From Lobosporangium transversale (Eukaryota > Mortierellomycota > Mortierellomycetes > Mortierellales > Mortierellaceae): a stretch of DNA of 64,000 bases. The translations under genes were made by a program, and so were the position numbers. The notes under the pieces are model-generated. The model had not been told where the DNA came from. It searched no databases and worked only from the letters and a program-made list of their open reading frames with translations. The stretch spans positions 186,001 to 250,000 of the forward strand of contig NW_019029014.1 of the NCBI RefSeq assembly GCF_002105155.1, in the 5' to 3' direction. Of this stretch, positions 1 to 10,178 are shown in pieces. Numbering within the stretch: the stretch's first letter is position 1; each line of letters opens with the position of its first letter.

Positions 1-200
1 AAAAAGCTTTATTGAGCTTTTTTATATGAGTGTGTTGCCTGGAAGATGGAATGAAGAGAGGAAAAAAAGGAGGGCCCTTTTGAGGAGTAAGGAATAGGCA
101 CACCGTTGAAGCTTTCCTCTCCCCCTTTATTGTTAAGGTACAGGGATGTCGATGAAGGGACAGATGAGGCTCGAACGGTGCTCTAGCCGAGGAGATCTTG
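1..200. other. window edge, no gene seen
   Basis: AT-rich sequence with no convincing coding frame. It could hold the 3' part of the weak minus-strand model that begins near 852, but I could not connect a frame through it. Confidence 0.4.
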
Positions 201-852
201 TTAAAGTTGCATGAACGGGTATATGAATAAGGTATGTATGTATACATTTGTTTGCATGATAAATAATAAGGAATAAGGCCCCAAATCATTTCTTTGATAA
301 GAAAAAAAAAAAAAAAAAAAAAGGTTATGCTGTAGATCCCTACCTTCAATACCGCCTTTCAATTTGCCCCCTTCGCCGCCAGACCAAAACCCAGAGTCAT
401 ATGCAGGTCCAGAAACATTTGCTCCTGATGCGGCCCATGAAGGTATTGAAACTTGGAAGTACTGTTTAATATCAGAAATGTCCGGCAAATAACACATCTG
501 TTGTTGAACCGACTCAGCCAAAATGAAGACTATGGCAGCTATATTAACCAAGCTGGACATGATATGCTTGTGCAGTAGCGTCAGCGTCCTTTCCTGCATC
601 GGCTTTAGGGAATCTTTCACCACCTTTTATAGAAAAGGAGGAGAAAAGATGATACTGATATCGTAGAAACAAGCCCGTAACTGCCTGGGTTATCTTCGGG
701 CGCTTATGTGGAGGAATGTGCCCAATGGCCTCTATATACATCCTTTTTACTTCAAGAAGGCCTTGGACTTGTGCAAAGCCCAACAATGGTAATGTTACTA
801 AAGCCGCTCTAAAGCTTCTCACAAACCGGTCATAGTTTAAGAAACAGTTCAT
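201..852 (-). CDS. uncertain hypothetical protein, model incomplete
   Basis: Two overlapping minus-strand open stretches look partly protein-like, but I could not join them cleanly. The first (852 down to about 544) starts MNCFLNYDRFVRSFRAAL and has a hydrophobic patch followed by a basic stretch. The second (about 565 down to 350) reads MSSLVNIAAIVFILAES, a possible signal anchor, followed by a Gly/Ser-rich tail, and ends at a GTAGGG donor-like site. A run of A on the plus strand (T in the sense strand) at about 301-322 then follows, as in other introns here. The two pieces may be exons of one gene or two small genes; no GT-AG pair I tried gave a continuous frame. I do not recognise a family. 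Conservation or a transcript would be needed to accept either piece. Confidence 0.25.
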
Positions 853-1650
853 AACTCGAGTCGAGTAAGAACCAGCTTTTTTTTTATCCTCAAGATACTA
901 AAGATGTTCGTAGAGGCACCAGATGGTTGGCTACATTGGCTTCAAGTACCAAATCTCCACGCGTTGACTATAGCTCCTATTAGAGTATAGAGAACAGCTC
1001 TGCTACCGCAGCCCGGGTGTATATTGATCGCAACATCTACATATCTCAAATCATGACCTAGACCTCAGAAATCAGCAAGGGCCCGCTAGGCTCAAGCCGC
1101 AAGCAGCTGTTTCTGATGGGTTGGCGGAAACTAGCACATTTACATTTTTAAGCGACTGATTTCGCTTTGCCGGTGCAAGTAAATTATATACGACCTACTT
1201 TTAATTAATAAAATCGTTTTCCATTCAATGATTTTATGTAGTATGAATGTTATTAGCAGTTATAATAAAAAATTACAACTCCACGTTGCAGAAAATATTT
1301 TTCAGTCGTGTTGCCTCTAGGGGTCACACGTGTGCAAGGAATTTTGGTTTGACGTGTCAAAATAAACTGCCAGCATTACATGCGTAGCATATAAAGCAGC
1401 ATTTAAAAAATATCGTCGTGCCCCATCGATGCTACCTCTCTTCCTCACATTTGCCTTTCTCCCTTTTTTCCCTTGTTCCTTCTCCTCCCCCTAGCCCTTT
1501 GGACTGCAAATCTATATTATCCACGGGGAACCGTTAGTCACCACTATCAAGAAAATCATATCCCTTACATAAGTGTTAATAATTGATTAGTAACTAATAA
1601 CGCCATCTCTCTATCAAAGAAGCATTTTAAAGCACCTTATCAGTTCCTAA
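853..1650. other. intergenic, AT-rich
   Basis: No gene seen. The last 200 bases are pyrimidine-rich and lie directly upstream of the plus-strand start at 1651, so this probably includes that gene's promoter and 5' leader. A T-run sits near 880. Confidence 0.4.
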
Positions 1651-2439
1651 ATGATGATGCTACAGTACCAGCGCTTCCGGCTTGGTGGGCGGGTCGAGGA
1701 GATTGAAGTCGAAACCAATCCAAAGACGGGACAACAATATGTTCTTTTACGCGATGTACAGGATGTGTTCCCGACTGCATGTCGCTTCGAGTTAGATGGA
1801 CGACCCGTTAAGTTCCAAAGCGATGAGCAAGGGCATAGGTGGGTCTCATTACAGCCTCCGACCTTACCATCGCTCTCATTGGTGGTTATTAAAATCAAAA
1901 AGTTGTTTTCATCTACTAACGCCTTATTCGCTTTGTATCCAATGTTGAATTTCAAATGCGGTTGAAAAAGGTTGGAGCCGTGGCGAATCGCATGCCATTT
2001 GGATAGTACACTCCAGGTGGTGCCCACAAGGCAGATCCTGGCACCACCAAAACCAGAAAGCGTGCCTACACCTCCTACTTTTCAACCTGGATCTTCATTA
2101 CTCTATGCCTCTCCCTCACCATTGATGCCGACCGGCACAGCATATACAACGCAAGATTGGCAAGATTATCTGCTACAAAGAATAGCGTGGATTGCGATCA
2201 TGAGCATATCCTGTACATTGACAGTCCTGACGAACCACATTGTATCAAGTTGGGTGAGGTACTCTAATATGTTCACGATGGTTGAGCTGTTCTGGAGAGT
2301 GGTGACAGTGGTTTTGTTCCTTCTGAGCGTGGCATGGTTTCTGATACTGGCCTTCCTGCTGGTGCAAATGATATGGTTCCTGACAAGTATCCCAATCTCC
2401 ACCAAGCGATCAATGTATCAACGTCTCTTTGATTTCTAA
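1651..2439 (+). CDS. small hypothetical protein, two exons, frame of exon 2 doubtful
   Basis: Exon 1 (1651 to about 1837) encodes MMMLQYQRFRLGGRVEEIEV and continues to GHR. A GTGGGT donor follows, and an acceptor just before 1970 restores the frame as LEPWRIACHLDSTLQVVP. The N-terminal style resembles short proteins I associate with Mortierella-type fungi; that is an impression, not a database match. The open frame after about 2150 reads as two very hydrophobic segments and stops at 2439. A second frame over the same bases (about 2110-2430) reads as an acidic soluble protein, with patches such as VDCDHEHILYIDSPDEP and many purine-first codons. It has internal stops. Either the hydrophobic C-terminus is an artefact of a frameshift in a decaying gene, or an unseen intron changes frame. 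Function unknown. Confidence 0.45.
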
Positions 2440-2688
2440 ATACATTATGGATAATGTTATAATTGATATAGGCAATAAAAAAAAAAAATCAAATGCATCT
2501 TAATAGAGTCATGGTGTCATTATCTCCTTGGGCAATGGCTCAGGTGAGACAAACCCTAACGCGTGAGAAGACGCGCACATCATTATTCTCCACAAAAGCG
2601 CGATTGATTCAATAACATTACATTACTCTTTTTTTTTTTTTTTTTTTTTTTCTAATCTTCCTTTGCAACAATTCTTGTCTCAGCATCC
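2440..2688. promoter_or_regulatory. intergenic with T-run before a start codon
   Basis: A pure T run of about 22 bases at 2630-2651 lies some 40 bases upstream of the ATG at 2689. The same layout (long T or A run within about 100 bases of the start or in the 5' leader) occurs before other genes here. Poly(dA:dT) runs are known nucleosome-excluding promoter elements in fungi; that they act so here is inferred. Confidence 0.35.
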
Positions 2689-4025
2689 ATGGCCCTCTTT
2701 AGTTCGCAATGGGCCTCGACACTGGTCGAATTACCTACTCTGACTTTCCATCAAGCTTTGCTTCCACTCAGTGTTTTCTCTGCACTTCATGGTATTCGTG
2801 TGGCCATGGCCTACCGCAAGGCAATTGAGCAGGCAGCGGAACAGTCTTTGAATGATGACTCAACTGCGAAGTCCACTCGCGTACCATTCGGACAAGCTCT
2901 TTTCTCCGTGTTGGTCATGTGTCTTGGAGGAGGCTTCACTGCCAGTAAGTCTCATAGCCATAGTATTGTCCCCAAACCATGTTTTTTTTTTTTTTTTTTT
3001 TTTTACAAGTTATAACATCTCCTCGCTTATAAGGCATGTTGCTCGGCATGCCTCCATCCTGGCTAGGCTCCAATGTTGTGGTACCAACTTATACGCTCTC
3101 GTTTGTCCTGGTTCAGTACACTGCTTTATACGAAATCCTCAATGAGATGATCCCTCCCGCAGTCCTCGATTCCATCCTGATTATTGCGGATGGTTCTCTC
3201 CGAGCTTTGTCGATTGCCAAAACAGGTGTCGATGGCTCCAGGATGCGATTTGCTGCAGATAGCCATCAGAGTGGGGCAGGAAGCATCACTGAACCTTGGT
3301 TTGCAATGCTGCTTTTAGGTACAATCGCTGGCTCAGGTGGTGGTATGTGGGCTGATTTGTTGAGACTCAAGACACACCATTGGTGTCTATCAACGCCTTC
3401 ATTCGTTCATGCGGCAACATATGATATGAAGGCAGCTCTTTTGAGCGCCCTGTTCTATGCCACATCCACTTCACCCCAATTTTATAACCTGCTGCACGGT
3501 GATAACTATGGTAGTATCCTGGGTAAAGGAGGCTTGCTGGAGGAACAGGATGGAAAGGCCATGACAATGTTGGTCATGTGCACACTAATGTTAGGTCAAC
3601 GTGCTGAACCAGCTATTTTTCAGTGGACTGGCTACAGTATCTCTCCTGCTAAGTGGGCGCGATCGATTCGGATCAATACTACTACGGCAGCTAGAAAGAA
3701 GCACGATGAAGACCATAGTAGTGAAGAGTCCGGTTCTGTGAATTTAAAAAAGCTTGATCAGAAAGGTGAACCAACTCATCGACTCAGAAGAAGACAAGGT
3801 GTGCTCGCAGAGGAGCATCTTGATGATGAGGATGAAGAGCATGAGGACGAAGAGGAGGACGTGAATGTGAAGGAGGAGTCAGAAGAAGAAGAGCCGGTCA
3901 AGAAGACTGCTCGGGGTAAGAGAAAGAGCAGTACTACCAAAAAGCAGGCTTCATCCGAAGCCAGTTCTACGACTAAGACTACTCGAAGTACACGTGCTCG
4001 CAAGCCTGTCTACAAGGATCTTTAA
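2689..4025 (+). CDS. TRIC-type cation channel-like membrane protein
   Basis: Two exons, 2689-2944 and 3034-4025, joined at a GTAAGT donor; the 89-bp intron contains a T run. The product is 415 aa. It is a multi-pass membrane protein with a glycine-rich loop (LGGGFTAS) followed by a small-residue/Pro loop (LLGMPPSWLGSN). Near the middle, RALSIAKTGVDGSR precedes a hydrophobic segment with GTIAGSGGGMWADLL. This order of GGG loop, conserved Arg/Lys helix and second GGG loop matches trimeric intracellular cation (TRIC) channels, which pass K+ counter-current for ER Ca2+ release. The last 100 residues are a soluble tail with an acidic run (EDEEHEDEEEDV) and then a Lys/Arg/Ser/Thr-rich basic end, absent from animal TRICs as I know them. 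The family call rests on motifs; the function in fungi is inferred. Confidence 0.6.
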
Positions 4026-4990
4026 ATGTGTCTGTTGTGCAGTGTTATTTTCCACTATGATTGATATTGATTGCTTGTCTAAAATAAAGAGGAATTTTTT
4101 ACATTGAAGAGAAAGACGAAAATGTGCTTGGTGTTAGTCCCCGGATCTGTTGGGTTGGAAACGCATGCTCTGCAGATTAAGAAGGGCAGATCCAATTAAA
4201 GCATTAGGAAATCAGGGTACAGGAAGGGGCTGACGAGGATAAAAATAACATAGTGGTGGAGCAAGGAATTCCACCTGAAATTGAGCCTGGTCAGGAACCG
4301 ACAATATCCACAAACAGATGTCTCGCTCGCTACTGAAAAAATGTGAGGAGGAAGAACAAGGCATTGTACAATTACAGTGTAGGGAGGGAAGAGGTTTCCA
4401 TGGGGGCTTGACAAGAAGTTGGAGTTCTTGACTTTACAGTAGGTCGCGCGTGCGCGCAAGAAAAAAAGAAAAAGAGTGCAGTAACAAAGACGGCATTGAA
4501 TGCAAAAAGAATGTCATAATGGTCACACGCCGTTATGAATAGTAAAATTATATAATTCTTTTTTTTGAATTATCTTTTAAAATAACTTGCCCCATAAAAA
4601 TAATTCTAAAGAATTAAAAAAGATCCCGCCAATCCAAACACATGTTGTCATTGTGTCATTTCTCCTAGGAGCAACTGTCCTAACATCTCATTGACATGGT
4701 CATCTTTTTTTTTTTTTTTTTTTTTTTTTCTTTCTCTCTTCTTGATTCTCTCTTTAAACATATCCATTAACTACATCAACCTCAATTACCCATTGTTATT
4801 AATCATAATATAAAAAACAAAAAACAAAAAATCTTCCCCAAACAAATTCAATTACCTGTTCTCCCAATTATCATCGTCTGGTCCTTGTTCGGTGTGCTAT
4901 CCATCAACGCTTCTGGTGCATCACTTCTTTGTCGTTCACCGCTTTCATCCCTCAGAGCTTTTATTTTATTTCCGCTCTATCCGGACCTCC
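4026..4990. other. intergenic and 5' leader
   Basis: No gene seen. It contains a T run of about 24 bases at 4706-4729 and AC/AT-rich low-complexity sequence leading to the start at 4991. An open frame extends upstream of 4991 in phase (an alternative ATG at 4892), but its residues look like translated leader sequence, so I prefer 4991. Confidence 0.4.
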
Positions 4991-5861
4991 ATGCCTGCAT
5001 CTCGTCACCAGTGTTCTAACAATAAAGCAAAGACGACGACTGCAACTCCTGTTTCCAATTGTGAATATAACAAATCCACCGGTAATTCTTCTGAAAAGTC
5101 TCCTCCGCCCCAACCCCAAGACCAACAGCAACAACAGTTTCATTCCGTTTCTAGTCCTCAAAGTAGCCCGACAAATCCACATCAGAGTCGTTTTATCGCG
5201 TCTCCCCCATCATCGCCAGTTGTTCTTCCACATAAATCAGGCAATAGTAAGTATGTTACAGATACCACCGAGAGCACGAACAATCGTGTATATCGTGCCT
5301 CGCACGACTTCAACATCGCAATGTCCCCACAGTCCTCAGGAGATTCTTCTAGCTCGAAGAGTAGCAGCTACAGGGATCTAGACACCTCAGCCGGACAGGG
5401 TCATGCACATCAGCATCAGACTCTGCCTCAAGTGCAGACTCTGGTGCAGCCGCCGCTGGGTCATGGACGGAATTCCGCGCAAATGATTGTCCAGAGTGAG
5501 GTTCGTCTGTTTGGTCTACAGCTGCATCAACAAAAACAACAGCAACTACAGCAACTACAGCAGCACCAACAACACTTAGTACAGCCACACCAAGCCGATC
5601 AAACTGATGCTTCGCGTCGTATCAGCTGGACTGGGATTGGAGTACGATCACTTGTTGGGTCCGCAAGAGGTAGCACTGCGGCAAGCACGGTTGGAGGCTC
5701 GAGCGTTATGTCAAACAATGGGCTTGGAGGCGTCAATAGCGATGGACCGTCAGACCAGACACTTCTCCTTGTTAGACCTGTTTGGGTTCAGGATCAAGAT
5801 GCCGCAGCTTGTACTATCTGCACCCGAACATTCAATGCCGTCCGCCGCAAGGTAACAACAA

Positions 5862-5896
<35 letters not shown>

Positions 5897-8800
5897 AGGG
5901 GCAAGAAGGGATGAATCCTTTGTCTTTTGCTGCTCCAATCATGGCCCTTTTCATGCTCAACCTGAGATATTGGATTTCCCTTACTGCGATCACTTGATAT
6001 CCTTTGAGATCCCTTAGTCTCATGGATTTCATCACGATTTCATCAGTCATCACAATAGTGTATTTACAGATGAAGATGTTTGTGCCCTTGCATCGGAGAC
6101 TGAGCTACTGAGACAGAACTTGTTCCTGTCAGAGTTATGGGCGAATTGATTGCCAATTATGGATGGTTCCAATCGCACAGACCATTCCACATTATTCCTT
6201 TCATTTTGTTGTTGACTTCCCATGGCATGTTTTTGTCGTCGTCCTTGGCGAAGCAAAAAAAAAGCCTGTGCTACTGCCACTGTTGGTGTACTAGTTCGCA
6301 CATTCATGTGTGTCCGATATCAGTTGTTTATTCTCTTGAGGATCTGTTGGTGATGTTTGTCATATCTTTATCTTGGTTTTCTATCTCCCCACTCTATCGT
6401 GCGGATCACATGTCTTCAAGATATTCTAATCTTTGCTTCATTTCTAATCTTGGTTATTATCCTTCATTTGCATATCCTTTCTTTGTGATTACAATCACTC
6501 TGCAGCATCACTGTCGCCAATGGTAAGTGCTCATCGTCGCTATCACTATTTTTACTAACTTTTAGTCTTCTCGAGGGCAGTGATCTCTGATATTAACTAT
6601 CGTCATTTACTTTATTCATATACAGCGGTCAAGTCTTTTGCCATGATTGCAGCTCTCGTAGCATTGCCTTGCCTCAATTGGGTTATCCTAAAGCAGTGCG
6701 AGTATGCAATGACTGTTTCGAGGTCGCTTACTTGGTCTCCTATTGTGTCTCCGATGATCTTGGACAATCTACCCAGGTAACTATTACAAGTATTCATGCT
6801 CAGTACCTTGTCGCTTTTTTAAACGATGAGCTGCAGCGGATTTATTTGATACCTCTTGACTTATTGTTTCCCCCTGGACATACAACTATAACTAATCAAT
6901 ATCATATAACCATGATAGATACATGGCGCACGCGGTCTCTATGAGTTGATCGAAACAAATGATGGTAAGGATAAAATGATGGTTAAGGAATGATATGATT
7001 GCAATATGTCAAGAACGCACACTGACCATGGTCTCGACCCCTAATAGACAAAGTAATCGCAAGTGTCCTTAGCCATGGAGGACTTGATGCTGTGGTTTAT
7101 TTGTGCAACGCGGCACATGGTTACGAGATACATTCCTTGGCAACGACTGCCTTGGCCGCTCTTTCTGGACGTAGTAAGTGGATACAATTGAATGACTTGT
7201 TTGCAAGGACCATGTAGCTACTTGACGGGGCGCCTTTTTACATCAATTGACATTTGACCAAATCAATCTACGCAAAATGTAGAATCTATTCAAGGTTTGA
7301 TAGTCTCTAAGCGCGCTATACCCAAGCTTTTCCATTTAGTGTCTGTCTATAGTCAGAATACTGTAGCGTCTACTCGACCACCCTCTCCACCCACGCTTTT
7401 GGCCCGTATGGACTCTGCGGCGTCTTTATATACCATGGGTCTAAGACGAATCGAAACTATCGCAGTGGTGCTCATAAATATCACACATATCATTTTTCAG
7501 ATGGTGCCTGATAGTAAGTTTCAAGTACTCCATAATTGTTACTATTTTGAACAATACGATATATGATGAAGCTGATATCTATTCATTTGTTTGTTAATAA
7601 AATAGGAACTATCGCTAGGCAGCTGGTCTTAGATGGTGCGGTAGATGCTTTGATGTGCCTTTGTGTTTACTTTCCTTCGGGCGCGCGCACCCGTGCTATG
7701 GAGGAGGCTCTTAGGTCAATATATATAGGACGAAGCGAAGCTGGAGACAGACAGATCTCTAGTACGTCAAACTCACAGCGACAAGGCCTTGATGGCAATG
7801 GCAGTCACCAACTACTCAATGAACAAGCGTTAATCGAACAGGGCAGTGTAAATGAAGACGAAACAATATTGGTATCAATGGATGATCAGTTTCACGCACG
7901 TCTCGATCATATGCAGGCAATGGCAGCAAAAAGCATTTCAATGTTGGCAGCTGATGCCTCTAACCAGGCGTTCATCGTGGATGACCCTGAGAGGATCGAG
8001 CGGTTGGTTCAGCTATTGTATTCGACAAATGTCGATGTAGTCAAATATGCTTCTAAAACGATGGCGTATCTATCCTTAAGGAACGATAAATATAAGCCTG
8101 ATATCGCAAAAGGCTCTGGAGCTGCAGCATTGATCGCGGTGATCAAGGCTACCATCGGAGGAAATTATCATCACATCCAAACACTGTCAAACAAGGCTGT
8201 TCTTGCGGAAGCCGTATCACACGCCTGCTGTGCTCTAGCCAACTTGGCTACTAACACTGAGTCTCAAGAAATCCTGATGTCACACATGGATTTATTGAGC
8301 GTCACCTGTGCTGTTGTTGGCCTATTCCCACATCAGCAGGAAATCGAGAGGCATGTCGCTCGACTGTTCGCTAACCTTGCTCTCTACGACCAAAATAAAC
8401 TGGCACTGCTGACAGCCTATACATCTCCTTCCGAAAATGGACTTGCAGATCCTTCATTCAGTCCACAGCTCAGACCACACGCCCACCGTACAGGCACCCC
8501 TAATCGGTATTCCTCGCCGCCTCCATTTTCGATGATTCGCCGCGCTAGAAGCAATATTGTCCCAACACTTCTTCACATTGGTGCCATGACATTAGAGAGA
8601 ACTAGTTCCATGCAAGGAAGGAGTTCTGAGGAGACCTACTTGACCCAGAAGCAAGACGCTATTGACTTTATGAACGACAACAGCGCCATAAATACACACC
8701 AAGTGGGATATCTTACATCCGTGACCGACTCTGCTTCTGAACAAGGCGATGGCTCATTGCAACACGGAAGTGGACATAGCCTTAAGAATACCGGTAGTAA

Positions 8801-9872
8801 TGATGATGGAGAGGAAATAGAGGAGAGTATTTCGGAATGGAGTACTATTCCAGGAATGGAGGATGTGCAACGTCATATTATTCGGGCGATCGATAACCTG
8901 ATGACATTTGTGAACGACGATCCAATGTCGAGTCAGAGTTTCAAAGTCTTCTCTCGTATCTGGCCGACCATCGGGTTAATTAAGACTATCCAAATGACAA
9001 GTCAGGATGAAGATACTCAGCGTAGAGCCATGCATGTCCTCACCATCCTGATCCAGCTGCAGGAGGTGCATGGTGAGGCAATGGTAGCTCTTCGGGAACA
9101 GGAAATGTTGTCTTCTCAGCAACAACAGCAACAACAGCAACAACAGCAACAACAGCAGCAAATAGAAGAAGAGAAAGTGAAAGCGAAAGGAAAGCAGGCT
9201 GCGGCTGCGGCCGAACAGGTTAAGCAAGGAGTTCAGCAAAAGGTAGAACAGGAGCAACAAGAGGCGCAGGAGGAAGAAAAGCGGGAGACCAAGAGAGCTG
9301 AGAACGAACGAACGGAATCTAAGAAGCTGGAAAAGGAGAGAATTAGGAAGGAAAAGCAAGAAAAGGGGCGTATTGAAGCAGAGCGCATTGAGAAGGAACG
9401 CGTCGAGAAAGAACATCTTGAAGCAGAGCGGCTTGAGAAGGAGCGGCTTGAGAAGGAGCGCATTGAGAAGGAGCGCATTGAGAAGGAGCGCATTGAGAAG
9501 GATCGTCTTGAGAAAGAACGCCTTGAGAAAGAACGCCTTGAGAAAGAGCGCCTTGAGAAGGAACGCCTTGAGAAAGAACGCCTTGAGCAAGAACGAATTG
9601 AAAAGGAACGCCTTGAACAAGAGCGAATTGAAAAGGAACGCCTTGAACAAGAACGCATTGAGGAGGAGCGGATTGAGGCAGAGCGAATTGAGAAGGAGCG
9701 CATTAGACATCTGCAAGAAGAAGCTGCAGCTGCGATTGCAGCAGAGATTGCCAATCCCTCGAAATTGCTAACCAAAAATGGTTCCGGATCTGAGGATCAA
9801 GGGACTAGCCAGGACGAAGAACCCAAGCCTAAAGAGAAGGCCAAGAAGAAGAAGAAAAAGGGTTCCAAATGA
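4991..9872 (+). CDS. FYVE zinc finger / armadillo-like / coiled-coil protein
   Basis: Seven exons: 4991-5851, 6506-6522, 6626-6776, 6919-6964, 7048-7173, 7283-7513, 7606-9872; 1232 aa. Residues 1-260 are low-complexity (Ser, Pro, Gln, His). A FYVE finger spans about 265-323: eight cysteines (274, 277, 290, 293, 298, 301, 320, 323) with the basic RRKHHCR box that binds phosphatidylinositol 3-phosphate, so endosomal or vacuolar membrane attachment is expected. The finger is split by a 17-nt exon encoding HHCRQ plus two bases of a Cys codon. Residues from about 345 to 640 form alpha-helical repeats with armadillo character ([27 protein letters not shown]). A poly-Gln stretch precedes a long charged segment of pentapeptide repeats ([10 protein letters not shown]), probably a long single helix, and a Lys-rich end. 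I know no named protein with this exact order. It may be an endosomal scaffold. Confidence 0.8.
9115..9163 (+). repeat. CAA/CAG repeat coding for poly-Gln
   Basis: Mixed CAG/CAA codons inside the FYVE/armadillo gene encode a run of about 16 Gln. The interspersed CAA codons should make the tract more stable than a pure CAG run. Confidence 0.85.
9367..9710 (+). repeat. 15-bp tandem repeat coding for (R-I/L-E-K-E)n
   Basis: More than twenty degenerate 15-bp units of the type GAGCGCATTGAGAAG run in frame inside the last exon of the FYVE/armadillo gene. They give Arg-Ile/Leu-Glu-Lys/Gln-Glu pentapeptides. The i/i+4 pairing of opposite charges predicts a rigid single alpha helix rather than a heptad coiled coil. 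Long open frames on the opposite strand here are by-products of the repeat. Confidence 0.85.
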
Positions 9873-10178
9873 GCATGCTAGTTGTTTCATACATGGTCAT
9901 GTCCACTAATTTCAAGAGACTCTCTCTCTTTTTTTTTTTTTTTTTTTTTTTTTTTGGTTCAACATCCTTCTCCACTTCAAATAAACTCAATCAAAGAATT
10001 TTCTCTCATGGTGGTTAATTGGTTTGATACGCATATGGGCTCTATGACAATTACTTATGACTGTGTGTTGCCACCGCATAAATATGCAGTTGGTGCTCTT
10101 TCCCTTGTTTCTTTTCTTCACATTATCCTTCCTTTCCCTCTTTTCCCTCTCTCTCTTTTTTCAGGATTTTTTGTAGTC

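Noticed and set aside
9367-9710. Regular short repeats that could suggest a CRISPR-like array
   Set aside because: Units are contiguous 15-mers in coding phase with no spacers; the organism is a eukaryote.
8976-9716. 246-codon minus-strand open frame rich in Leu/Phe
   Set aside because: It is the antisense shadow of the (RLEKE)n and poly-Gln repeats of the FYVE/armadillo gene.
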